Shown here: piece after piece, positions 17,618 through 25,545 of the stretch | How positions within the stretch are numbered: position 1 is the stretch's first letter | How the letters are laid out: the number at the start of each line of letters is the position of its first letter | From: an uncultured Sutterella sp. | Lineage (GTDB): Bacteria; Pseudomonadota; Gammaproteobacteria; Burkholderiales; Burkholderiaceae_F | Direction: 5' to 3' | DNA: 64,000 nucleotides | Assembly: GCA_900545275.1 (NCBI GenBank) | Contig: UQYG01000002.1 | Location: forward strand, 1 to 64,000 | Translations under genes and position numbers: made by a program | The notes under the pieces: generated by a model | Database searches by the model: none | What the model saw: only the letters and a program-made list of their open reading frames with translations | What the model was told of the DNA's origin: nothing

Positions 17618-17653
17618 AACCCCGTTGCGGCAGAACCGAACGGGGTTTTCTTT
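17618..17653 (+). terminator. Terminator after small protein gene
   Basis: AACCCCGTT (17618-17626) pairs with AACGGGGTT (17639-17647), then TTCTTTC. It lies between convergent genes and may also help thiC. Confidence 0.85.
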
Positions 17654-17671
17654 CGTTCCTTTGCGGGAGCT

Positions 17672-19309
17672 TTATTTAAACCAGTCGCGCGCAAGCTTCA
17701 TCGGACAAAAGCCCGGCCCGCACATGCTGCAGAAGTGCGCCTTTCGCCCTCCGTTTCCGCCGATTGTCTTGTCGTGGAAGGCCGCGGCACGCTCAGGATC
17801 GAAGGTGAGCGCGAACTGATCGTCCCATCGGAACTCAAACCGCGCGGCGCTCATCATGAAGTCCCGAAGCGCCGCCCCGCGGATCCCCTTGGCGATGTCC
17901 GCCGCGTGGGCGGCGATCCGGAAGGCCGCCATCCCCTCGCGGACGTCCTCCGCTTCGGGAAGGCCAAGGTGCTCCTTCGGAGTTACGTAACAGAGCATCG
18001 CCGTGCCGAGCGACGCGAGCGCCGTACCGCCGATCGCTGCCGTGATGTGGTCGTACCCCGCACCCACGTCCGTGGGAAGGGGCCCGAGCGTATAGAGCGG
18101 CGCATTGTCGCACCATTCGCGCACGCCCTCCTGGTTGCGGGCAATCCCGCCGTAGGGAACGTGTCCGGGCCCTTCGATCATCACCTGAACGCCCTTTTCC
18201 CGCGCCCTGCGGCCGAGTTCGCCCAGCGTTTTCATTTCGGCAAACTGCGCCTCGTCATTTCCGTCGTAGACCGAACCGGGACGAAGTCCGTCGCCGAGCG
18301 ACAGCGTCACGTCGTATGCGCGCGCCACGTCGAGGATGTCGTCGAAGCGCTCGTAGAGGAAGTTTTCCCGTCCCGTCGCGTACATCCAGGCGGCGAGAAT
18401 GCCGCCTCCCCGCGAAACGATTCCCGTGAGCCGTTTTCGCGTCAGCTCCACGTGACTGCGCAAGACGCCCGCGTGAACGGTCATGTAGTCGACGCCCTCT
18501 TCGGCCTGTCGGCAAAGCGTCTCGTAAAAGGCTTCCCAGCTGAGAGCCTCCGGCTTTTTGACCTTTTCGAGCGCCTCATAGATCGGAACGGTCCCGAGCG
18601 GCACGGGGCTGTGACGAAGCATCGCGCGGCGAATGCGTCCCGAATCTTCCCCGACCGAGAGGTCCATCACCGTGTCGGCGCCGCAGAGAAGCGCCTCGCG
18701 CAGCTTTTCGAGTTCCGCATCCAGGTTCGAAATCTTCCCGGTCGTTCCGATGTTCGCGTTCACCTTGGTGCGGAATTTCTCCCCGATCACCGTAGGCTCG
18801 GCTTCGCGATGGTTGACGTTGGCCGGAATCACGGCTTCGCCCGAGGCGACGAGCTGGCGCACGTCCTCGCCCGTCCAGGGATTCCCTTCGAAGAAAGGCG
18901 CGAGTTTTTCCGAGAGCGCTTCGTCGTGAAGTTCGTCGAGCATCTTCTTCGTAGCTCTGAGCCCCAGGTTTTCCCGTCCCGCAACGAAGCTCATTTCGGG
19001 CGTGACGACGCCCTTTTTCGCCGCGGTGAGCTGCGTGTCGCTCCCGACGGCGCGTTCGCGCCGCAGTTTCGGATGAAAGTCGGTGACGGGCGCGTTTTCG
19101 TCGATCCAGTTCTCGCCGAAAGGTCCCGTCACGTCGGGAAGGTAGATCGAGGGGTAGTCTCGTCCCCCGAAGTTCGGGGGCGCGGGAGAAAAGTCGATGC
19201 GGCGAAAAGGAATGTCTTCCCCCGCCTCGCTTACGAGATAGTCGCGCTCGCCCGCAAGGCGCTTGACCTTGCCGGGCGTGTCGTCATGAATCCAGGATAC
19301 GGGCTTCAT
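17672..19309 (-). CDS. thiC: Phosphomethylpyrimidine synthase ThiC
   Basis: A 545-residue radical-SAM enzyme that converts aminoimidazole ribotide to HMP phosphate, the pyrimidine half of thiamine. The [4Fe-4S] motif CSMCGPGFC is at Cys527, Cys530 and Cys535. Other signatures are NANIGTTGKISNLDAELEKL (Asn/Asp-rich active site), MDLSVGEDSGRIRRAML, GDGLRPGSVYDGNDEAQF and IEGPGHVPYGGI. The start ATG follows GGAGA by 7 nt; upstream in-frame codons run into the riboswitch and are not coding. No other thi gene is nearby. Control is by the TPP riboswitch and RBS hairpin described separately. Confidence 0.97.
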   Translation of the reverse strand: MKPVSWIHDDTPGKVKRLAGERDYLVSEAGEDIPFRRIDFSPAPPNFGGRDYPSIYLPDVTGPFGENWIDENAPVTDFHPKLRRERAVGSDTQLTAAKKGVVTPEMSFVAGRENLGLRATKKMLDELHDEALSEKLAPFFEGNPWTGEDVRQLVASGEAVIPANVNHREAEPTVIGEKFRTKVNANIGTTGKISNLDAELEKLREALLCGADTVMDLSVGEDSGRIRRAMLRHSPVPLGTVPIYEALEKVKKPEALSWEAFYETLCRQAEEGVDYMTVHAGVLRSHVELTRKRLTGIVSRGGGILAAWMYATGRENFLYERFDDILDVARAYDVTLSLGDGLRPGSVYDGNDEAQFAEMKTLGELGRRAREKGVQVMIEGPGHVPYGGIARNQEGVREWCDNAPLYTLGPLPTDVGAGYDHITAAIGGTALASLGTAMLCYVTPKEHLGLPEAEDVREGMAAFRIAAHAADIAKGIRGAALRDFMMSAARFEFRWDDQFALTFDPERAAAFHDKTIGGNGGRKAHFCSMCGPGFCPMKLARDWFK

Positions 19310-19314
19310 TTTGT

Positions 19315-19351
19315 CGTCTCCGTGCGCCGAGTCGGACGACGGACGGAGACG
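19315..19351 (-). promoter_or_regulatory. RBS-sequestering hairpin of thiC
   Basis: On the minus strand CGTCTCCGT and ACGGAGACG make a perfect 9-bp stem. The second arm contains the thiC Shine-Dalgarno (GGAGA). This fits a translational expression platform in which TPP binding leaves the ribosome site hidden. Confidence 0.75.
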
Positions 19352-19400
19352 AACGGCCGGAAGGCGCCCGCTTCTCGGCGGAGAACCCCGACTCGAACGT

Positions 19401-19487
19401 CCTGCAGTCCCGCCGCCGGTATTAACCGGATCCGGTGCCAAGGGTGCTTCTCAACCGGGCGAAAACCCTGTGCCCCCCGCAGGCGCG
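19401..19487 (-). ncRNA. TPP riboswitch (THI element)
   Basis: The minus strand carries the THI-box core in order: the P1 arm CCTGC, GGGGGGC, GGTTGAGAAG (the usual CUGAGA), ACCCTTGGCACCGGATCCGG, TTAATACCGGCGGCGGGA, and the closing P1 arm GCAGG. It lies about 90 nt upstream of thiC, the classical target. It should bind thiamine pyrophosphate and shut off thiC. The conserved helix P3 arm is short. Identification rests on motif order; a covariance search was not possible here. Confidence 0.92.
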
Positions 19488-19611
19488 TTGTATGGTGGAA
19501 AGCGTCCATTCTACGGCACTTCCCGGCGGCGCAACCCCGGGGCTGACAAAATCTCACGATTGTTCGTTGCGCCCGCACCGCCGCCGTTTTGAGAAGCCCT
19601 TCACTTTGGTC

Positions 19612-20418
19612 TTACAGCGCGATCTTGATCGTTTCGCCCTGCGCCGGAATGCGAAGCTTCTCGAGTCCGTTTTCCCGGGCGAACGTACGAAGCGAGTCGC
19701 TCGAAACCGTGGCATGCGAGACGCCGTCCAAGTGCGTCGCAATCACCGTCACGTCGGGATGGCGGCGCATGAGCGTGAGCACGTCGTACTCGTTCATGAT
19801 GAGGAGATGTCCCTTCGGGAACTGCGCGCCCGCCGCATTGACGGCAATCACGGCCGGTTCGAACTTGGCGAGCGCCTCCTCCACGTATTCACAAAAGACC
19901 GTGTCGCCCGCGAGATAGAAGCGGAAGGTCTCGGGCTTGCGCGCTCTTTCGGTCGCCTCAAAGACCACGCCGCAGGCATCGGCCGCGACCCCTGCGGCGT
20001 CATAGGCGTCGCTCGTGACAAGGTCGCCCGCACCGTGTTCGCATTCGGTTCTGTAGAGTCGGACGCCTTCGAATTCGACGCCCTCCTCCCGAAGCACGCG
20101 AACGTCCCGGAAGCCGTAGCCGCGAAGCGTCTGAGCCTCCTTTTCGGACTGCGCGAAGAGGACGAGCGTCTTCGGAAGGGCGTCGCGCGCCGCATCGTCG
20201 AAGTGATCGAAATGCAGGTGCGTGACGATCACGGCGTCGACGTCAAAAAGCGTTTCCAGGGCGACGGGAAGGTCCGTCGTGGGATTCCCTTCGCCCGTGA
20301 CGCAGGTGAGCGGAATGACGGGATAGGCGTTCTTCGGCGCGAGCATCGGATCGATCAGGAAACGAACTCCTGCGAATTCGACGACGGAAAGAGCGCTGCG
20401 GATCTGTTGAAATTTCAT
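19612..20418 (-). CDS. Metallo-beta-lactamase-fold hydrolase (UlaG/YtkL-like)
   Basis: A 268-residue cytosolic metallohydrolase. The metal motif THLHFDHFDD gives His67, His69, Asp71 and His72. FLIDPML near residue 20 and FYLAGDTVFC (the distal Asp) with VIATHLDG near the end complete the fold. AGGAG precedes the ATG. It is transcribed divergently from a MerR gene, across a promoter with a MerR-type dyad, so it is probably that regulator's target. The substrate is unknown; relatives act on lactones or phosphodiesters. Confidence 0.85.
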   Translation of the reverse strand: MKFQQIRSALSVVEFAGVRFLIDPMLAPKNAYPVIPLTCVTGEGNPTTDLPVALETLFDVDAVIVTHLHFDHFDDAARDALPKTLVLFAQSEKEAQTLRGYGFRDVRVLREEGVEFEGVRLYRTECEHGAGDLVTSDAYDAAGVAADACGVVFEATERARKPETFRFYLAGDTVFCEYVEEALAKFEPAVIAVNAAGAQFPKGHLLIMNEYDVLTLMRRHPDVTVIATHLDGVSHATVSSDSLRTFARENGLEKLRIPAQGETIKIAL

Positions 20419-20529
20419 GCTGGCTCCTGTGCTGCGAGCCTCTCCAAGGCTCGGCGGTTGATAAGAAAACAGTGTCCGGGGACGTTTGCGATCGCCCTTG
20501 CGGACTCCACTTGCGGAGCACGATAATAT

Positions 20530-20544
20530 CTACAGCTACTGTAG
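20530..20544. promoter_or_regulatory. MerR-type operator in divergent promoter
   Basis: CTACAG-CTA-CTGTAG is a perfect 6-bp dyad of the kind used by CueR/CadR-type MerR regulators. On the minus strand TTGAAG stands directly before it and TATTAT shortly after, so it occupies the spacer of the promoter for the metallohydrolase gene, as expected of MerR activators. Confidence 0.65.
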
Positions 20545-20580
20545 CTTCAAGTGTTGTTTCGGTTTTTTTGAGTAAGAACG

Positions 20581-21015
20581 ATGAAAATCGGTGAATTGGC
20601 CGCCCGTACCGGGGCGGCGGTGGGAACGATCCGCTTTTACGAATCGCGCGGCATTCTCGACAAGGCCCGTCGGGGTCCCGGAGGACAGCGGGAGTACGGC
20701 GCGGCCGATCTTGAGAGACTTTGCTTCATCATGCGCTGCCGCAACGCCGGCATGAAGCTCGAGTGCATCGAGCGTTTTCTCGCCTACGAAGACGATCCTT
20801 CGCTCGGAACGCCCTGGCTTCTTGATCGAATCGACGAATATCTCGCCGGCATCGAAAAAATCCGGTCCGACCTTGACCGCACGAAAACCTATCTCCTGGG
20901 CGTGCGCGGTCGGATCGCCGCGGGCGAGACGACCTGCCTCAAATGCGCGTCCGAAGAAGCCGCTTTGGAGAGCGAAGCTCGCAAGAATTCCCCCGTTGGG
21001 AAGAATCCGATTTGA
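20581..21015 (+). CDS. MerR-family transcriptional regulator
   Basis: A 144-residue regulator with the winged-helix start KIGELAARTGAAVGTIRFYE (residues 2-21), then GILDKARRGPGGQREYG, followed by a coiled dimerisation helix (IDEYLAGIEKIRSDLDRTKTYL). The C-terminal region has a CLKC pair near residue 120 that could be a metal or thiol sensor, but lacks the CueR spacing. It is divergent from the metallohydrolase gene and likely controls it through the dyad at 20530-20544. Confidence 0.88.
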   Translation: MKIGELAARTGAAVGTIRFYESRGILDKARRGPGGQREYGAADLERLCFIMRCRNAGMKLECIERFLAYEDDPSLGTPWLLDRIDEYLAGIEKIRSDLDRTKTYLLGVRGRIAAGETTCLKCASEEAALESEARKNSPVGKNPI

Positions 21016-21046
21016 CGTTCCGGCGCCTGAGTGAAGCCGCCCGCCT

Positions 21047-21084
21047 AAAAATGAAGAACGGGGACCGGTCGACCCGATCCCCGT
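21047..21084 (-). terminator. Autotransporter gene terminator
   Basis: ACGGGGACCGG (21058-21068) pairs imperfectly with CCGATCCCCGT (21074-21084). On the minus strand it is followed by TTCTTCATTTTT. Confidence 0.75.
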
Positions 21085-21134
21085 CTCGTCGTCGTTTGTC
21101 CGACGCCCCGGGAGGACGTCGGAAGCAGTCACGT

Positions 21135-24100
21135 TCAGTCGAAGTCGATGCGAAGCGTCGCTTCGATCTGGTGGTTCTGACGGCCGCCGTCGCCCGCAGA
21201 AAGACCGTAGCTCATGCCGAGATTGAGGTCCTTAAAGGTCGACATGTAGCCGATGCGAAGATCGCCGATCACGTCGCCCGTCACGTCGTACTTCACGCTG
21301 TCGGAGGTCGACGAACCCTCGACCGTAAAGGTCGAATCCGTGTCGCCGAAACGTCCGCGCACCGTGAGGTCGACGTAGGGCTGCACGTTCCAACGGGCGT
21401 ATTCGAAGGACGAGGCGAACGTCACGCCCACAGGCACTTCAAAGATCCAAAGCTTGTCTTCGCTCACCTTGAAGAGTTCGTCCGAACCCATTTCGACCGT
21501 GTAGTCGTCGACGTCGATCATCGAGGCGCGCACGCCGGCATGCGGAATCATGCGCACCGTACCCCACTTGAACTCCTTGTCGGCGCGGGCGCCGATCGCG
21601 ATTTCGGTGGCGCCGAGGTCGCTCGTCACTTCCTGACCGAGAACGTTCATCTTGGCGTCGCCGCTCGTCTTCGAGTACGAGAACATACCCATCAGGCGGA
21701 AGGCGTCGAGTTCGCGGGCGTGCCAGAGATGGAACCCGTAGTTCGTGACGTCGGTCGAAACGGGGAGCGCACTGGCTTCGGAATCGGCGTCGCCCGACTG
21801 GTAGGAAGCCGCCACGCCGATCGTGTCGCCGTTGCGAAGCTTCCTGTCGAAGCCCCCCATGATCCCGAAGGTGTCGATCGAGTAGCCGCTCTTCATGCCG
21901 CCGACCGCAAGGTCGTCGGACTTGAGCTTGCCAGCGATCGGCTGCACCCACCAGCCTTCGGCCTGACGCGGCATCGTCACGGCATGGTGTTCGACCTGAT
22001 CGGCCACGTAATTGCCGAAGTCGACCGCCATGGCCGTAAGCCCCGCAACGGCACCGAGTCCGGTGACGGAGTTGATCGTGTTGGAGATCTCTTCGATACT
22101 CTGACCGTTCGAGAGGATGTGGTTGATGAGGGCTTTGTCGAGCGCGCTGCCGCGGTCACCGCCGACGACGCTGTTCGCGAGGTTCACCGCACCGATGTCG
22201 AGGCCGGAACCTTCAATGGTCTTGCCGCCAACGACAATTTCATTGCCACCCGCAGAGATCTTGTCGCCAACAGCGTCCCTCCACAAACCGCTAACCGTGT
22301 CTTCGGACGATGTATCGATGAAGACGTTACCTTTATTCAGAGCGTCCGTATTCAGCGTATCTTCGTCAAAGAGCTTGTAGACGCCCCAGGAGAGATTTGT
22401 GGCCTTCACGGTAAGCTTACCGCCATCAACTTTGACAATCCCCTTCTTTCCGTCAGTGCGATCCTGGCTGAAAAGCGCATCGGAGTTGAAATTCTTGCCG
22501 TCGAAGACGATATCGGTGTCGGTAAAGAAACCTATGGCATGTTCTTCAGTTTCGGCGGTCGTTGCATCATCATCGGCAAACGTACCGAAATTGAGCTGAC
22601 CGTTCGCCCCGATCGTGACGGGAGAACCCACTTCCAGCGTGGCGCTGGGATCCGCCGTCGTTTCAGCCTCGTTCTCGGATTTCATAAGGTCCGCGACGCT
22701 GCTCGTTACGTTGAGCCCGAGATAACCGCTCTTCAACGTCAGGCTGCCGTTGAGCGTCTTGACATTGCTCACCATCATCTTCGAGTCTTCGAGCGTGATC
22801 GCGCCCGTCTGCAAATCGAGCGTACCGACGTCCAGGTTGCTGTCGCTCACCGCGAGCTTCAGGTTGACGACGTCGTAGGTTTCCGAACCGGTGATCGTTA
22901 CGGGTTTCGACTCGGCCTCGCCCTCGTCCCCTTCATCGCCGCTCTCGTCACCCTCGGCCTGACCTTCCGTACCTTCGGTTCCGGCACCTGAGGCCGAACC
23001 ATCTCCGGAAGCGAAGGGATTCTCAATTTTCACGGTGGCGTCGTCATCGATCTCGTTGCGCGCGATCGTGAGCGTGCCGATGGAGAGGTCGCTCCTGGAA
23101 ACCGTCGATTCAATGTCCAAAGGCGTGTTGAGGACACCCGCCAACTTGTTTTCAAATTCGCTGCGTTTCCCTTCCAGAGCCTCTTGGAGTCCGGAGTACT
23201 TCCCGCCTTCGAGCATCGATTCAATCTGCTCGAGAAGATTGTCTTCGGTCCATTCGATCGTTTCGGTGCTCTCGCCCTTGACCTCGTCCCAAGCGGCTTG
23301 AACCGCCTTTTTGATCGCTTCGGCTTGTTCCTCGACGTCCACGTCGTAGGCGATCTTCATCGAAGTGCCGCCCAACGTGAGGGATTCCATATGGAGAGAG
23401 GGAGTGTAGCCGTGGCCGTCGTAAGGATCGGTACCTTCCTTTTCTTTCGGACGAGCCCCGGTGATTTCGAGCTTCGTGTTGACGACGGAGACGTCGCCGA
23501 ACTTTTTGTACGTCCAAGAACCGTTCGTATCGTCGTTCTGCGTTTCCGTCTCGCCTTCTACCTCGGACGCGTCGGCCGGCGTGTACTTCGCGGTGAAACC
23601 CGTGATCGTCAGGGTTCCGACGGCGGGTTTGGAATCTTTTTTCCAAGCCAACCCGGCGCCGTCCGACTTCTCAAGGGCGTCCGCGGCGACGTGCGAGCCA
23701 GCGGAGATGTCGATGCCGTCGGCAAAGACATCGGCGTCGGTCTTGCCGTCAAGCGTAAAGAAGCCGCCGTCGGCAAAGGAATCAATGATCAGATCTCCGG
23801 TCACGCGGAAGTCGGCGCCATCCTTGATGTTGACGTAGTGGGAGAGACCTTTAAGGCCCTCGACTTTCTGCGAAAGTTGCAGCGTGCCCCAGACCGACGT
23901 ACCGTTGATCTCGGCGGCTTCTTTCCCCTCTGCAACAGACTTGATCACCAGCGCCGTCCCTTCGGAACGGGCGTCTTCAGCATTGATGAACTGGCCGCCG
24001 TCAACCGTAACCGTCCCGAAGTGAACGAGCGTCTGATCTTCACCCGGTTCGACGCCTTCGCCTTCGCCGTCGCCCTCACCTTCGGCATTCTTATTGTCGA

Positions 24101-24731
24101 CCTGATAGCCCTTGTCTTTGTTGGTAAGCGTAGCACCCGAGCCGATCGTAACATCACCCACATTGAGCGCAAGCTTTTCATCGGAGGAAGTGAAGGGAGT
24201 ACTCCCCGAGCCGACTTCCATGGACGAGCTCTGGAGGTAGATCTCGCCCGTATTCTCGAAATTCTCAACTGAATCGGCACTTTCCAGCGAAATCATAAAA
24301 GAACCGCCAGTGAACTTCAGATGAGACGAGTTCTTGAAGGTCCCACCATCTTTGACGGAGAGATTCACGCTGTCGAACGTCACAACCTTAGCGGCCTCTT
24401 TGTCGGTCGCTTCCTTCGTCGGAAGATCAATCGTGAGCGCCCCCTCACCCGTCACCGTAATGGTGTTGGAGCCATCGTTACCCTGGACCGTAAGGCCGTT
24501 GAAGCTTTGATTCTCTTCGAGAACGCCTTCAAGCCACTTGTCGTCCCAGGTGACGGCGTCGCCAATCGTCGATCCAATGCTCGTGTCATCATCGCCGTTG
24601 ATCTCTACGACGATGTCCGTAGGCGTCGGTCGAGTTTCGGTCTCATTGGCACGGGCAGACGCGGCCATCAGCGAAAGCGCGCCGAGGGCGGCGAGCACCA
24701 CGGTCTTCTTGGCAAAAGTTGTGTGTTCCAT
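21135..24731 (-). CDS. Autotransporter with beta-helical passenger and C-terminal barrel
   Basis: A 1198-residue type V secreted protein. The signal peptide is about residues 1-29 (KKTVVLAALGALSLMAAS). The passenger to about residue 850 has repeating short beta motifs (VGDVTIGSGATL, LTLKSGYLGL) typical of a beta-helix. Two acidic Glu/Gly/Asp/Ser-rich linkers lie near 213-230 and 580-605. A linker helix leads into the barrel from about 925 (GWWVQPIAGKL) to the end. The C-terminus is LRIDFD, so the usual terminal aromatic is penultimate. No protease or adhesion (RGD) motif was seen, so the role is probably surface adhesion or shielding. Confidence 0.9.
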   Translation of the reverse strand: MEHTTFAKKTVVLAALGALSLMAASARANETETRPTPTDIVVEINGDDDTSIGSTIGDAVTWDDKWLEGVLEENQSFNGLTVQGNDGSNTITVTGEGALTIDLPTKEATDKEAAKVVTFDSVNLSVKDGGTFKNSSHLKFTGGSFMISLESADSVENFENTGEIYLQSSSMEVGSGSTPFTSSDEKLALNVGDVTIGSGATLTNKDKGYQVDNKNAEGEGDGEGEGVEPGEDQTLVHFGTVTVDGGQFINAEDARSEGTALVIKSVAEGKEAAEINGTSVWGTLQLSQKVEGLKGLSHYVNIKDGADFRVTGDLIIDSFADGGFFTLDGKTDADVFADGIDISAGSHVAADALEKSDGAGLAWKKDSKPAVGTLTITGFTAKYTPADASEVEGETETQNDDTNGSWTYKKFGDVSVVNTKLEITGARPKEKEGTDPYDGHGYTPSLHMESLTLGGTSMKIAYDVDVEEQAEAIKKAVQAAWDEVKGESTETIEWTEDNLLEQIESMLEGGKYSGLQEALEGKRSEFENKLAGVLNTPLDIESTVSRSDLSIGTLTIARNEIDDDATVKIENPFASGDGSASGAGTEGTEGQAEGDESGDEGDEGEAESKPVTITGSETYDVVNLKLAVSDSNLDVGTLDLQTGAITLEDSKMMVSNVKTLNGSLTLKSGYLGLNVTSSVADLMKSENEAETTADPSATLEVGSPVTIGANGQLNFGTFADDDATTAETEEHAIGFFTDTDIVFDGKNFNSDALFSQDRTDGKKGIVKVDGGKLTVKATNLSWGVYKLFDEDTLNTDALNKGNVFIDTSSEDTVSGLWRDAVGDKISAGGNEIVVGGKTIEGSGLDIGAVNLANSVVGGDRGSALDKALINHILSNGQSIEEISNTINSVTGLGAVAGLTAMAVDFGNYVADQVEHHAVTMPRQAEGWWVQPIAGKLKSDDLAVGGMKSGYSIDTFGIMGGFDRKLRNGDTIGVAASYQSGDADSEASALPVSTDVTNYGFHLWHARELDAFRLMGMFSYSKTSGDAKMNVLGQEVTSDLGATEIAIGARADKEFKWGTVRMIPHAGVRASMIDVDDYTVEMGSDELFKVSEDKLWIFEVPVGVTFASSFEYARWNVQPYVDLTVRGRFGDTDSTFTVEGSSTSDSVKYDVTGDVIGDLRIGYMSTFKDLNLGMSYGLSAGDGGRQNHQIEATLRIDFD

Positions 24732-24911
24732 GGGAAGCTACTCTTGTTTTGAGAAAAAATGTTGGGCTCGACCCGCTTGCGTTCCCCAATGCGGGATCCA
24801 GCCGTGAATGATTTCAAATGGGCTCAAGTGTAGCTGAAAACGCGCTTTCCACCCTCCCTCTTTTTCGCCCTTTTCTCCGCCTTCTGTCTAAGGATTAACC
24901 ACTACCCAACG

Positions 24912-24943
24912 CAAAAAACCCGGCCGCAATGCGTGCCGGGGTT
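24912..24943 (-). terminator. Terminator after NlpE-like lipoprotein gene
   Basis: AACCCGGC and GCCGGGGTT form a stem. On the minus strand the T run complementary to the A tract at 24913-24918 follows. Confidence 0.75.
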
Positions 24944-24966
24944 CGTATTGGAAAAGCTCGGATCGA

Positions 24967-25350
24967 TCAGTTTCGCTCGAAGACGCAGCAGCCTTCGGGC
25001 GGATTCTCGACGGGATTTCCTTCGTCGTCGAGAAGCTCCATCCTGCCGGGTTCCGTCGTTCGGAAGTAAAAGGTGCGGCCTTCGCCCGAGGTTTTGAGTT
25101 CCATGACGTCGCCCTTCAGGGAATAAAAGCCCGTGAGGAGTTCGCCCTGCTTCTTTGGAAAATAGACGAAGCACTGATACTGGTCGAGCGTGATTTCCAC
25201 GGGCTGACCTTCCCCGCTCATCGTGAGGCCCGTTCCGTTGTAATGACCCGCCCACCGGAGGGTCGTTTCCTTGTCGGCAACGGTCGAGCAGCCGGAAAGC
25301 ACGACTGCGCCCAGGAGGACCGCGACGGCGGCCGCAAGCGTCTTCTTCAC
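24967..25350 (-). CDS. Small NlpE-like lipoprotein
   Basis: A 127-residue lipoprotein. The signal peptide ends in a lipobox (VVLSGCST, Cys21). The mature domain WAGHYNGTGLTMSGEG with ITLDQYQCFVYF and LTGFYSLKGDVMEL resembles the NlpE/copper-resistance N-terminal barrel but lacks its CxxC. The start is GTG, with AAGGAG 7 nt upstream; no ATG fits. It probably sits in the outer membrane inner leaflet. It is monocistronic, with terminators on both sides. A stress-sensing role as for NlpE would be extrapolation. Confidence 0.8.
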   Translation of the reverse strand: MKKTLAAAVAVLLGAVVLSGCSTVADKETTLRWAGHYNGTGLTMSGEGQPVEITLDQYQCFVYFPKKQGELLTGFYSLKGDVMELKTSGEGRTFYFRTTEPGRMELLDDEGNPVENPPEGCCVFERN

Positions 25351-25439
25351 GATGAATCTCCTTACACGGGAACGAATGGGACAACGGTATTGTTCGCCCT
25401 GAAACTGAAAACCTCCTTAAGTTCCTGCCCGAGCGCCGG

Positions 25440-25476
25440 AAAAAAAGCGGGCCGCCTCCTCTCGGAAAACGGCCCG
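25440..25476 (-). terminator. Flavoprotein gene terminator
   Basis: CGGGCCG (25448-25454) pairs with CGGCCCG (25470-25476). The minus strand continues CTTTTTTT, opposite the A run at 25440-25446. Confidence 0.85.
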
Positions 25477-25545
25477 AAGTCTTTGCTTCCTGCTTGAGGC
25501 GTGCCGAAACGTTGGGAGCCTTCCGGCACGCAGGGGGAATGCCGA

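Noticed and set aside
20943..22991. 682-codon plus-strand open frame
   Set aside because: It lies antisense to the autotransporter, is rich in Arg/Val/His from GC-rich codon complements, and has no start signals or domains.
25499..25531. Hairpin GCGTGCCG/CGGCACGC near the flavoprotein stop
   Set aside because: The stem is good but has no T run. The terminator at 25440-25476 explains the 3' end better.
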